25,469 nucleotides of DNA from Oscillospiraceae bacterium (GCA_031267335.1 JAIRZH010000110.1:1-25469); one strand, 5' to 3'. Shown: positions 1 through 8,191, counted from the first letter of the stretch. Notes: generated from the sequence alone by a model not told the origin. A program made the numbers and translations.

Positions 1-3000
1 AAACCTGCTATAGAATTTGACATATTTAAAAATTCACTATATTGGAGTAAAAAACTCGGAATGTTATCATAAGCTACTTCAGGGAATGAATCATTAAATT
101 GTCTTAAAATTGCATAGTATTTCTCTAATAATCTAGTAATACTAAAATCATTAAAACTATTTCCAAAATCTTTTTGAAAAACCGGTAGACAATCTAAAAT
201 TTTAAAATATTCATTTAAATAATTTGGGATTTCGCTACGAACAATTGTTTGTTGAGGATAAGAATTTTGAATTTGTAACAAACTTTTTGAAATTTCATAA
301 TCACTTTCTAAATTTATTGCCAATTGTTCCCCGAAAACACCACACGATTTTATTTCTTTCAATCTTAAAATAATATTCTCTTCTTCTGTTTCGAATTTGG
401 AAAAATTTTGTGGATCTTTTAAATATTGTGACATTATTAAAAAGTCTTCGAACATTTTTAATTGTTTAGTTGATCTGAGCAATAATAATGCTTCAAATCC
501 AGCAAAATAATTTTCACCCATAACAAAATTTTCTCTTCCAATTATCTCTTCTTGTTCTTTGATTAAATTTTCGATTTCTGATAATGGTTTTTGCGAAAAT
601 TCTCCAAACTTTTTTATTACTTCATTATTATCAATATCATTGAGAATATTTCCAGACAAAAATGGTCCGTTAATCGAACTTTGAGAAAGAATTTCATTAA
701 TTAAATAATTTACTTGAGAATATTTTAATCCAAAATTTGATTCATAATAATAAGAAATATCGATAATTTTTTGAAACATTTCTGAAATTCTTTCAAAACT
801 CTCTGCATCTGGAGAGTCTATTGAATTTTTAAAAGAATCAATTTCTGCTCTAATATAATTATAAAAAGAATTTAAATCTGGTCTTGGTGAATCAAATTTT
901 TGTAAGACTGAACAAAATAAATCCGCAATTCTTTTAATTTCATTTTGATTTTTGGAATCATGTTCTTTTAATTCCTGAAGTTCATCTTTTAACTTTAATA
1001 TTTCTCCAAAAGTTTCTTGCGAACTTTTTTGTTTCATAATTTGCAATTCTATTTGTTGATCTTTTGTAAATATTTCCGCTTCAAGATTTTCGATCTTTGT
1101 ATTCAAGCTCGTTATTTGTTGGTCTTTGAGACTAACTGCGTTTTGATTCTGGCTTTGCAATTCCGAATTCGTTTTCTTTAATGTATTTATTTCTTGTGTT
1201 AGATTTTTATTTTGGTTTTTCAATTCCTGAATTTCTTCTTCTTTTTCCTGATTTTGTTTAGAATTTTCTTGAATCTTGAGGTTTAATTCCGATTCTTTAC
1301 TTTCCAATTGAGATTTCAAATTTTTAATTTCTTCATCATTTTTAATTTTAAATTGATTTTTCGCTTCCGTTAAATCCAATATTTTTTGTTTTAAATTACT
1401 ATTTTCATTTTGAGATTCTTCTAGATTTTTCTCCAAATTGCTGTTTTTTTCATTTAATTCATTAACCTGGTTTTCCAATTTTTCAATTTGTCCATTTTGT
1501 TTGTCGGAATTACTTTTAAGTTCTAAAATCTGGTTTCCTGATTGCGAATTCATTGTTTTTAAATTATTTATTTCTTCGGTATTTTTTTTTATTGATTCTT
1601 CGGCTTCTGAAATTAATTTTTCTTTTTGAACAATCAAACCCTTCGAAATTAAATTTTCATCATTGAATTTTTCGGTTAATTCATTAACCTGGTTTTGTAA
1701 TTTCTCGTTATCAGTGTTAATTTGAGTATTTAAATTTTCAAGATTTTTTAAATTATTTTTCAAATCGCTAATTTCTTGTTTTTTAGTAGTATCCAAATTA
1801 TTAAACGCATTTTCAAGTTGTTTGTTTTGTTCGGTTAGTTGTTCAATCTGGTTTTGCAATTTATCATTTTCGGAGTTCATCCGAGTACTCAAATTAGTAA
1901 AATTTTCTGCTTGAAATTTTAAATTATTAATGTTTTCGTTCATTTCATTTACTGAATTTTCATGTTGTTTATTTAAATCTTTAATTTTATTTAAAAGTTC
2001 ATCATTACAATTCTGAAGTTCTGAATTTTGTTTGTTTAATCTATCAATTTCTTTTTTAAATTGAATTTCCGATTCGTTTGTTTTTTCTTCTAATTCTTTA
2101 TATTTTGATTTTTCACTTTCTAAACTATTAGTTATATCTTTATTTTCACTAATCAAAGTTTCGTTTTGTGATTTTAAATTTCGAACTTTATTTTCAAGAT
2201 TTTCTTTTGTTTTTGATAACTCATCGCTTTTAGATTCTATTAATTTATTAATTTGTTTTCTCAAATCTTCACTTTCTTTTGCTAATTTTTCTTCACGTTC
2301 CGATGCATCTTCTTTTTTTCTCAAACTTTCGTTTTGAAATTTTAAATTTGAGTTTTCCTCTTCTAACTGGGCTAGCAATTCTTCTTTTGTTTCATTTTCT
2401 TGTCCTAATCTTGATTCGTTTGCACTACGATTTATAACTTCAAGTTTTAATTTTTGAAGTTCTTCGTCAGCTTTTTGTAATTGTTGTTCTTGTCCATTTT
2501 TTTTATTTTCCAGAATTGCAATTTGTTTTTCAAAATTTTCAGAATCATTTTGATTTTGTTTTTTAATGTTTTCCACTTGTTGAACTAAAGAATTTTTTTC
2601 ATTTTCTAATTCTAGATTTTTTTGTTCTAAATTTTTAATTTCACCTTGAATTTGTTTTAGCTTTTTAGAATTATTTTTTAATTCACTTTCAATTTCTGTT
2701 TTATTTTCTAATTTTTTCGAAAAATCTTTTATTTTATCGTTACTTTCTTCTAAAGCTGATTTTTGATTTTCTAGTTCTGTGGAAATCTTTTCTAATTCAT
2801 TTTCTTTTTTATTTAATCCAGCTTTTAAATTTTGATTTTTAATTTTTAACTTTGAATTTTTTTCCTGGACTTGTTCTAAGCTTTTTCCTTGGTCTTGTTT
2901 TGAATTTTCTAATTCCATTTTCAGTTGTGTAATTAAATTTTCTTGTTTTTCTGATTTTTTTTTCTCGTTTGTTAGATTATTTGTTAGTTCTTCAATTCGG

Positions 3001-3809
3001 TTGTTAGACTTTTGTTGTTGTTCCGTATTTTTGTTGTTTTTTTCTAAAATTTCTTGTCTTAGTAACGTAAGTTCATTTTCTAATCTGCCGTTATTTGCTT
3101 GACCACTATTCAAAATTAAAATTTTTTCCTCGAGTTCTTTAATTTTATTTTCTAATTCAATTTTAGGATTAAATTGATTCTGCGAATTTAAATTTTCTTT
3201 TTGTGATTGTTCAAAAAAATCAGTTATTTCCGAGATTTCATTTATTGAATCTGGATTTTCTTCCTTAATTTTTTTTGAAATATCTAGAATTTTACCAACC
3301 GATGATTTATCTTGAATTCTTATAATAGAAATTATTTCTTTAATTGAATTTACTAAAGGTTCTGACGTTTTTCTTTTAGGTTTTATAAAACGCGATGACG
3401 CTAAGCCTCCACAAAAACTCAACAAACAACTAGCAATAGAACCTACACTACCTGGATTATTCATAAAATTAATTAAACTTTTTTTATCACTTTTTCTTGG
3501 AATATCTGATTTTTTTTGATTACTTTTACTTTTATCATTAATATTTTGCGCTATCACTGGAATTAAACTACAAGTTACCAGCATTTGAAAAGCCAAAAAT
3601 ACTGAAAAGATTTTAAATAAATTTTTTTTTATTTTTTCTTTGTTTATAGACGGAAAAAACCCTAAACAAAATTTTTTTATTTTATTTTTGTTTATATTAA
3701 AATTTTCTATATCAAAATTTTCTATTCTCTTATTAATAATTGGAAGCCTCCTTAAAGTTCTCTCTCTCTCTCTCTCTGCGGCGAGACCTTCTAAACAGTT
3801 CTTGTTCAT
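1..3809 (-). CDS. Giant exported or membrane-anchored coiled-coil protein, C-terminus outside window
   Basis: An open frame of at least 1,269 codons runs off the left edge. I read stretches at both ends and in the middle in frame and saw no stop. The ATG at 3809-3807 follows AGGAG with 8 nt spacing. Residues 1-63 are a basic extension; 64-88 are strongly hydrophobic (ending MLVTC then SLIPVIAQ), like a signal sequence with a long n-region; a second hydrophobic, glycine/serine-rich stretch is at about 118-139, followed by KPKRK. From about residue 180 to about 930 the chain is almost pure E/K/N/Q/L heptads, a long coiled coil. The last ~320 visible residues are less repetitive and look globular. 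No enzyme motif was seen. An (AG)9 tract lies in codons 11-17. A good promoter lies upstream. Function unknown; a surface or secreted structural or host-interaction protein is inferred. SMC/myosin-like hits would be compositional. Confidence 0.85.
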   Translation of the reverse strand, partial: MNKNCLEGLAAERERERTLRRLPIINKRIENFDIENFNINKNKIKKFCLGFFPSINKEKIKKNLFKIFSVFLAFQMLVTCSLIPVIAQNINDKSKSNQKKSDIPRKSDKKSLINFMNNPGSVGSIASCLLSFCGGLASSRFIKPKRKTSEPLVNSIKEIISIIRIQDKSSVGKILDISKKIKEENPDSINEISEITDFFEQSQKENLNSQNQFNPKIELENKIKELEEKILILNSGQANNGRLENELTLLRQEILEKNNKNTEQQQKSNNRIEELTNNLTNEKKKSEKQENLITQLKMELENSKQDQGKSLEQVQEKNSKLKIKNQNLKAGLNKKENELEKISTELENQKSALEESNDKIKDFSKKLENKTEIESELKNNSKKLKQIQGEIKNLEQKNLELENEKNSLVQQVENIKKQNQNDSENFEKQIAILENKKNGQEQQLQKADEELQKLKLEVINRSANESRLGQENETKEELLAQLEEENSNLKFQNESLRKKEDASEREEKLAKESEDLRKQINKLIESKSDELSKTKENLENKVRNLKSQNETLISENKDITNSLESEKSKYKELEEKTNESEIQFKKEIDRLNKQNSELQNCNDELLNKIKDLNKQHENSVNEMNENINNLKFQAENFTNLSTRMNSENDKLQNQIEQLTEQNKQLENAFNNLDTTKKQEISDLKNNLKNLENLNTQINTDNEKLQNQVNELTEKFNDENLISKGLIVQKEKLISEAEESIKKNTEEINNLKTMNSQSGNQILELKSNSDKQNGQIEKLENQVNELNEKNSNLEKNLEESQNENSNLKQKILDLTEAKNQFKIKNDEEIKNLKSQLESKESELNLKIQENSKQNQEKEEEIQELKNQNKNLTQEINTLKKTNSELQSQNQNAVSLKDQQITSLNTKIENLEAEIFTKDQQIELQIMKQKSSQETFGEILKLKDELQELKEHDSKNQNEIKRIADLFCSVLQKFDSPRPDLNSFYNYIRAEIDSFKNSIDSPDAESFERISEMFQKIIDISYYYESNFGLKYSQVNYLINEILSQSSINGPFLSGNILNDIDNNEVIKKFGEFSQKPLSEIENLIKEQEEIIGRENFVMGENYFAGFEALLLLRSTKQLKMFEDFLIMSQYLKDPQNFSKFETEEENIILRLKEIKSCGVFGEQLAINLESDYEISKSLLQIQNSYPQQTIVRSEIPNYLNEYFKILDCLPVFQKDFGNSFNDFSITRLLEKYYAILRQFNDSFPEVAYDNIPSFLLQYSEFLNMSNSIAG
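3760..3777 (-). repeat. (AG)9 dinucleotide repeat inside the 5' coding end of the giant coiled-coil gene
   Basis: Eighteen bases of perfect CT repeat on the plus strand (AG on the coding strand). They encode alternating Glu/Arg codons (ERERER) about 11 codons after the ATG. Nine units keep the frame open; gain or loss of one unit would shift it. A strong Shine-Dalgarno sequence (AAGGAGG, 3747-3753) lies just after the tract in coding direction, six bases before an in-frame ATT pair. Confidence 0.9.
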
Positions 3810-3860
3810 TGAAATATCTCCTAAATATATCTCTTAAAAAAATAAAACTCTATAATGATC

Positions 3861-3890
3861 ATTTTATGATTAAATCGATTTTAAAGTCAA
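3861..3890 (-). promoter_or_regulatory. Sigma-70-type promoter of the giant coiled-coil gene
   Basis: On the minus strand TTGACT (3890-3885) and TAAAAT (3866-3861) are separated by 18 bases, about 50 bases before the ATG. Only one base of each hexamer departs from consensus. Predicted by eye. Confidence 0.6.
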
Positions 3891-4132
3891 CAATAATTTA
3901 TAAATTATATGTTTAAATATTTTTTGTGTATTTTTGTAAAATTAAGCACAGAAATTTCACGGAATATTACACAATAATTAAAAAATGCTATAATCACTCC
4001 AAGGCGATAAAATTATATTCAAAAAAATGACTGAAAAATTCGCAATAATTGAGGATTCCCGATGCCGATGTGATGCAAAGCATAAACTATGTGTGGTGTT
4101 TTATTTGGATTAGACAATTTAAATAGAATTGC

Positions 4133-4245
4133 ATAGCTATGCTGTTTGAAAAAAAGTTTATAAATAAATTAAAAATAAAAGCATGTACAGTTTAGATCAA
4201 AAATGCGTGATATAGCCTATAACTTTTCAAACAGCAAGAGTTATA
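4133..4245. mobile_element. Short TIR element, copy 1 (inverted copy at 23085-23194)
   Basis: TGCTGTTTGAAAA at 4140-4152 is the exact reverse complement of TTTTCAAACAGCA at 4224-4236; the pairing extends imperfectly to ATAGCTAT and AGTTAT outside it. The interior, including AAATAAATTAAAAATAAAAG, recurs in reverse complement at 23085-23194. The size and lack of coding suggest a non-autonomous MITE-like element. Confidence 0.6.
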
Positions 4246-4329
4246 CATATGGTAGTTTAGAAGCTAAACCTGAATCTTTTCTTGAGATTGTGCGCGAGCA
4301 TTGGAGAGTTGAAAGTATGCATCGGCTCT
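4237..4329 (+). pseudogene. Remnant of an ISAs1-like transposase C-terminal region
   Basis: The frame reads YTYGSLEAKPESFL, then EIVREHWRVESMHRL and a stop. This resembles the ISAs1-family pattern in which a 'SL' segment is followed by R-x-HW-x-IEN-x-LHW before the LDV-x-F-x-ED catalytic segment. The catalytic end is missing because the dispersed repeat begins right after it, and a short TIR element sits immediately before it. It is a scrap of about 30 codons flanked by two other elements. Confidence 0.5.
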
Positions 4330-4331
4330 AA

Positions 4332-4405
4332 GGGCCTGTCTAATATCTCTTTAGCAACACATATTTAACTAAAATTTTTAGAATTCTGTATTGCTTAGAA
4401 ATATT
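4332..4405. mobile_element. Half copy of dispersed TIR repeat (family GAGCCTGTCTAATAT)
   Basis: Begins GGGCCTGTCTAATATCTC and continues into the interior TTAACTAAAATTTTTA seen in the copies at 19513-19677 and 25026-25180. It ends at TTGCTTAGAAATATT where the 161-bp element begins, so it is either disrupted by that element or a recombined short copy. Confidence 0.6.
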
Positions 4406-4566
4406 AGGGCCTGTTCCCACTATTTGAAATAACAAAATTTCGAGTAATTTTTGGTTTGAATAAGGAAAATTTTTTCACAATATTAACGTATTGTAAAAAA
4501 ATTTAACGTAGTACAAATCAAAAAGTACCGAAATATAGTCGTTAAACAGTAGTGGGAACAGGCCCT
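4406..4566. mobile_element. 161-bp MITE-like element with perfect 17-bp terminal inverted repeats
   Basis: AGGGCCTGTTCCCACTA (4406-4422) is the exact reverse complement of TAGTGGGAACAGGCCCT (4550-4566). Imperfect symmetry continues about 30 bases further inward on both sides, so the element could fold into a long hairpin. It has no coding capacity. It adjoins the half repeat at 4332-4405. Only one copy is in this window. Confidence 0.7.
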
Positions 4567-4971
4567 AGAAACAAGCTTTAACAATTACTTTATTTAGCAA
4601 GGATTATTTAATGATAAAATTTTAAAAATTTGCTATATTTTGCAAGAAATATTTTTTAAATATTTGAATTTTTATTTGTAATTTAGGACAAGATAGTTTT
4701 AATAAATAGATTAATTAAAGTCTGTTTATTTTAGATTTCTTTATTAAACTGAACGAAATGTTCCGGCAGAGTTTCAAAAGAAGTCATTTTTTAGAATTTG
4801 TCTTAGATCAGGCTATGATATAAATTTTTAGGTAATTTTTAAAGATTTTTTTGTGGATTTAACACTGTTTTTAAATAAAAAAATAAATTTAGGATAAAAC
4901 TAAATTTTTTTTAAAAAAAAATATGTTTTTAAGTTTTTAGAAAATTAATTTTTAAAGGAGAAAATTAAATT

Positions 4972-5445
4972 ATGTCCAAAAGTTTACAAGATTTGCTAAA
5001 CAATAAAAAATTTGTCACTAAACTCCTTAAGCAGAACACAGAAGAAGATGTTCGTAAATTGTTTTTTTCTGAAGGAATAAAGATTACAGATGAAAATTTA
5101 AAAAATTTAAAAAATTTATGTGTCGAAATGATTGATCAAGTTAAAAATATGAATGATAATGAACTTAAAAACGTAGCTGGCGGAATTGATCTTAACGATT
5201 TAAAAGATATGTCCAAAAATCCTGTTTTAATGACCACAATAGCAATTGCAGGAATAGGATTAACAAAAGGACTTAGTAATATAAAGAAAGAAGATAGTTT
5301 AGTGAAGAAAGTATTGATGCCAATTGCTTCGACTTTCACCGGCGCAATTATGGGAATGGGCTTAGGAAATTTAGGTGTATATTATAATGAAAAATTGAGA
5401 AATTGGGCAAAAAATGAAATTGAAGAACTTAAAGCAAAAATTTAA
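4972..5445 (+). CDS. Double-glycine-leader protein, possible bacteriocin or secreted peptide precursor
   Basis: 157 residues. Residues 1-71 look like a leader of the kind cut by C39-peptidase ABC transporters: a charged helical region ending in MNDNELKNVAGG (Gly-Gly at 70-71), matching the common pattern ELxxVxGG. The remaining 86 residues contain two hydrophobic, glycine-spaced stretches (about 80-100, with IAIAGIGLTKG, and about 118-137, with GAIMGMGLGNLG) and a charged amphipathic tail. This is typical of class II bacteriocins and related exported peptides. No transporter, peptidase, modifying enzyme or immunity gene is in the window. ATG after AAAGGAG, with a rather long 11-nt spacing. 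It stands alone on its strand. Alternative: an unrelated small membrane protein with a chance GG. Confidence 0.6.
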   Translation: MSKSLQDLLNNKKFVTKLLKQNTEEDVRKLFFSEGIKITDENLKNLKNLCVEMIDQVKNMNDNELKNVAGGIDLNDLKDMSKNPVLMTTIAIAGIGLTKGLSNIKKEDSLVKKVLMPIASTFTGAIMGMGLGNLGVYYNEKLRNWAKNEIEELKAKI

Positions 5446-5562
5446 AAAAGACAGAATGTAAAAGTAATGACTTATTTTTATTAAGTATCAAGTGAAGAAA
5501 ATAAACAAAAATGCTAAAATTGCTAAAAAGTTGTGCTTAGGCTTATTAAAAACAGGTCCAAA

Positions 5563-6534
5563 TTATTCTTGGCATATATTTCGCATAAAAAGTTTTTTAA
5601 TTGAAAGTTCCGGAGTAGAACGTTTAGTTATTATTTTATAAATTTCATGGCATATTGGCATATTTAATTTATGTTTTTGACAAATATTCTTTATCGCATA
5701 CGATGTGCCAACGCCTTCGGCAATAAAATTTGTAATTTCACCAGTTATTAAAGATTCACCGAATTTTCGATTATTACTTTCTTTTGAAAACAAAGTAGCT
5801 TGATAATCGCCAAGATGGCACAAACCGCAAGCAGATTCTTTTTTACCACCCATTTTTTCGATTAAAATTGAAATTTCTTTCAATCCACGCGCCATAAGCG
5901 GGCCTTTTAAAGCATCTAAATCGAGGGCATCCAAGATTCCTGCTGCTATTCCGAAAACGTTTTTAGATGCTGCGCCGATTTCGTTTCCTATTAAATCATT
6001 GCCAAAATAGCATCTTATTAATTCACTGGAAAAAATTTCGGCTAGTTCGAATTTTAAATCATTATTTAAAGAATCAACTACCATACAAGTTGGTATTCCA
6101 TTAACAATACTTTTAACGTGTCCAGGGCCAACCCAAATGGCTACTTTGTTATTTGTTGGCAAAAAATCATGAACTATTTCGGTCAAACGTTTTCCAGTGG
6201 ATTCCTCAATTCCTTTCATACATAAAACAATTTTTTTTTCAGATAAATCAATTTTATTTTTAGCAAATTCAATTAAGTAACCTAAGAATATTCTAAGATT
6301 TTGCGCGTTTATTGAAATTACAATCAAATCTGAAGTTAATGCAAAAGTTAATTCTGAAGTTATAGCGACTTTTTCATCAAAATAAACCGAACCGTTATTT
6401 CTATTTTTTATTAAAGTTTTAATTTCAATAGAATCTGGCTTGCCCCACAAAATTACATTATAACCAATTTTATTGAGATACCATGCTATTAAAGATCCCC
6501 ATCTCCCGCTGCCCAAAACTGAAATTTTTAACAT
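5563..6534 (-). CDS. gpsA: Glycerol-3-phosphate dehydrogenase [NAD(P)+]
   Basis: Reduces dihydroxyacetone phosphate to sn-glycerol 3-phosphate, the backbone for phospholipids. The 323-residue product has the N-terminal Rossmann glycine motif GSGRWGSL, the substrate-side segment NEIGAASKNVFGIAAG with the conserved lysine, then MARGLKEI and the NNRKFG segment where the family has SRN-x-x-G. Length is close to the usual ~330. The ATG at 6534 is preferred because GAAGGT sits 7 nt upstream and the protein then begins MLKISVLGSG; a TTG at 6549 in the same frame adds five residues without a suitable ribosome site. Several family positions are diverged, as expected in a fast-evolving AT-rich genome. 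It stands apart from other genes. Confidence 0.9.
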   Translation of the reverse strand: MLKISVLGSGRWGSLIAWYLNKIGYNVILWGKPDSIEIKTLIKNRNNGSVYFDEKVAITSELTFALTSDLIVISINAQNLRIFLGYLIEFAKNKIDLSEKKIVLCMKGIEESTGKRLTEIVHDFLPTNNKVAIWVGPGHVKSIVNGIPTCMVVDSLNNDLKFELAEIFSSELIRCYFGNDLIGNEIGAASKNVFGIAAGILDALDLDALKGPLMARGLKEISILIEKMGGKKESACGLCHLGDYQATLFSKESNNRKFGESLITGEITNFIAEGVGTSYAIKNICQKHKLNMPICHEIYKIITKRSTPELSIKKLFMRNICQE

Positions 6535-6689
6535 TTTATTTACCTTCAAATTTTTAATTTTAATTTAAAATTTGTCTTTTCGAACTTAAATATAAATTTT
6601 TAGACAGTTTTAAATACTTTTTAATGTTTTTTAAAAATTAAACTAAAAATCTAAAAATTTCCAAAAAGTTGTATTTTATTAGAGTATAT

Positions 6690-6838
6690 TAATAAGTAGT
6701 ATTAGATTTTATGATAAAATTTTTAAAATTCAAAGCACGAGGTAGACAAATAATAACATATTTAATTGACGAGCAATGTAGAATTTTAAAAATTTTAGTT
6801 AAATATGCGCTACTTTAGAAATATTAGACAGGCTCTAA
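6690..6838. mobile_element. Dispersed TIR repeat copy with decayed left end
   Basis: The right end reads TTAGAAATATTAGACAGGCT and the interior carries ATGATAAAATTTTTAAAATT and the ATTTAATTGACGAGC segment also found at 25090-25120. The left terminal repeat is degraded. It runs directly into the IS5-like scrap, the same arrangement as at 25026-25263. Confidence 0.6.
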
Positions 6839-6990
6839 AGGTTTTCTTCCTCCACCAATTACATTTTTATACTCTTTATTTGGATCGCGCTTATGTTTTG
6901 GCACATGATCTTTGATTTTTTCTCAAAATTCATCGCTGATTGTCCATGATTTATAACTTTGTTTATTTTCTATTTTGTTTGCTCCGGTTT
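6837..6990 (-). pseudogene. IS5-like transposase N-terminal remnant
   Basis: Minus-strand frame reads SYKSWTISDEF, a TGA stop, then EKIKDHVPKHKRDPNKEYKN and GGGRKPL. This fits the N-terminal part of IS5-family transposases (W-x-I-S-D-x-x-W-x-x-I ... GGRKP). The TGA replaces the expected Trp of 'DEFW'. Coding stops where the dispersed repeat starts, just after KPL. A scrap of about 50 codons. Confidence 0.55.
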
Positions 6991-7193
6991 TAAAATTTAA
7001 CGCGAATTCAATTAATTCACGTAATTCGCATTAAATTTAGCATTTAAATATCTAATATTTCAAATATTTTTTTGATTATTAGTTATTGTTTATTTTTTAT
7101 GGATAGGCTCTAAATATGCGATGTTTCGAAGATATTAGACAAACTTTAAGATATTGAAAAAAAATAAATTTAATTATATAGTCATACAGTTAG

Positions 7194-7199
7194 TATAAT
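7194..7199 (+). promoter_or_regulatory. -10 box of the 135-residue protein gene
   Basis: Perfect TATAAT, 23 bases before the ATG. No clear -35 hexamer at the usual distance, only AT-rich sequence. Confidence 0.4.
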
Positions 7200-7222
7200 T
7201 ACATTATTTATATGGAGAAAAT

Positions 7223-7630
7223 ATGAACTCTAAAATAACAAAATTCATTGCCATAAACCTTATAATTTCGTTTTTTGTAGTACAATGCGAAATTTTTGGG
7301 CGCTCTCACTCACAGAAAAAAATAGAAATAGAAAAAATAGTTGAAAAAGTATTAAAAAAACAAAAAAAAGAAAAAGAAAATTTAAAACAAAAAAATAGTT
7401 TAACTAAGATTTTGCCTAAAAATAGTTTAATTAAGGTTTTGCTTAAAATTGGTTTGATTTTTATTTCAAGCATGACGATTGTTTTATGTTTAAAACATTT
7501 TGATAAAATCTTAGATATATTACGGAAAAGTTCTTCCTTGAGAATTTCAAATTCTTGGTCTAACCAAAGGTACTATTGCTGTCCATATCCCAATTCTCAA
7601 TCGTCGGTGAGTTTTTCAATAAATTTTTAA
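7223..7630 (+). CDS. Small exported or membrane protein, function unknown
   Basis: 135 residues. Residues 1-22 form a signal-like segment (MNSKITKFIAINLIISFFVV then Gln-Cys). A very basic helical stretch follows at about 30-55 (KKIEIEKIVEKVLKKQKKEK), then two copies of a short motif (NSLTKILPK, NSLIKVLLK), a transmembrane helix at about 75-92, and a Ser/Asn/Tyr-rich tail with a CCPYP sequence. ATG after GGAG with 5 nt spacing and a TATAAT box upstream support expression. No family recognised. The cysteine at the end of the hydrophobic segment is shared with the other exported proteins of this window. Confidence 0.6.
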   Translation: MNSKITKFIAINLIISFFVVQCEIFGRSHSQKKIEIEKIVEKVLKKQKKEKENLKQKNSLTKILPKNSLIKVLLKIGLIFISSMTIVLCLKHFDKILDILRKSSSLRISNSWSNQRYYCCPYPNSQSSVSFSINF

Positions 7631-7869
7631 ATAAACAAATTTAAGTTCTTATGTTTGTTCATAATTTTTTGAGTTAATAATTATTTCTATTATTTTTTTA
7701 ATTTTTCCTGTGGAATATCCTTTTTGGTATTTTTTCGCTTATTTTCCTTAGTTCGGTACCATTCAAGCAAAGTCAAATACACTAAAATATTCAAAAATTC
7801 ATATCTTTAGTTCGTTAAAGACAGGTTCTTAAATATAAATTTTTAGACAGCTTTTAAACACTTCAGGTT

Positions 7870-8079
7870 CTAAGTTGGCTGGCTATACGTTTGTTCTTCT
7901 AAAAGAATGATTTCTTGTTCAGCATTGACAATGCTTTTTTCGCAATAACCCACAAGCTTTATCGCTTCACGATACAACTTAACTGTAGAACTTAAATCTT
8001 GGGAACCTTGTTCTAATTCTTTTGTTATTGATTCAAGCTTTTCAAAAGCTTGTTCAAAACTTAATTTTTTTGTCAGCAT
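7870..8079 (-). CDS. xseB: Exodeoxyribonuclease VII small subunit
   Basis: 69 residues with the family pattern: SFEQAFEKLESITKELEQG at the start, a central LYREAIKLVGYCEKSI, and the AE-x-EI end. It is the small, helical subunit that binds XseA in the single-strand-specific exonuclease VII complex. ATG with a weak GAGTG ribosome site. It lies 112 bases downstream of xseA on the same strand, the usual gene order. The stop TAG lies within CTTAGAACCTG, which resembles the ends of the dispersed repeats. Confidence 0.88.
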   Translation of the reverse strand: MLTKKLSFEQAFEKLESITKELEQGSQDLSSTVKLYREAIKLVGYCEKSIVNAEQEIILLEEQTYSQPT

Positions 8080-8191
8080 TTATTTCACTCTTTAGCCACT
8101 TATTTTAAATAAACTTAAACACATTTTTTGCATTTTTGTTTTTTCCAAATTGACATTAAATTATAAAATAAAATATTCAAAAATTTGTATT

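Larger units (their letters stand above)
3810..4971. other. Spacer of about 1.16 kb filled with mobile-element debris
   Basis: No intact gene is visible. From left to right it holds the promoter of the giant gene, about 200 bases of featureless AT-rich DNA, a short TIR element (4133-4245), an ISAs1-type transposase scrap, a half copy of the dispersed GAGCCTGTCTAATAT repeat, a 161-bp element with perfect 17-bp ends, a short stretch shared in inverted form with 9568-9602, and the leader of the double-glycine gene. Confidence 0.7.
6535..7222. other. Spacer with repeat copy and transposase remnant
   Basis: Nearly 700 bases without an intact gene. The left 150 bases are AT-rich upstream sequence of gpsA. 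A copy of the dispersed TIR repeat (about 6690-6838) abuts an IS5-like transposase scrap (6837-6990). A further right-end fragment of the repeat (TAGGCTCTAAATATGCG through ATATTAGACAAAC) lies at about 7104-7148. The rest is the promoter region of the next plus-strand gene. Confidence 0.65.

Noticed and set aside
1438..1629. Short plus-strand frame opposite the giant coiled-coil gene
   Set aside because: Shadow of the minus-strand gene; hydrophobic composition is the complement of E/K/N/Q codons.
4740..4790. Possible gene fragment around GAAATGTTCCGGCAGAGTTT, shared with about 9570-9600 inverted
   Set aside because: Only about 30 bases match and no protein family could be recognised, so it is noted only as a short shared sequence.
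6925..6945. In-frame TGA where IS5-like transposases have Trp, hinting at TGA = Trp (code 4)
   Set aside because: All intact genes read through with TGG for Trp and no internal TGA, so the TGA is better explained as decay of a transposase scrap.
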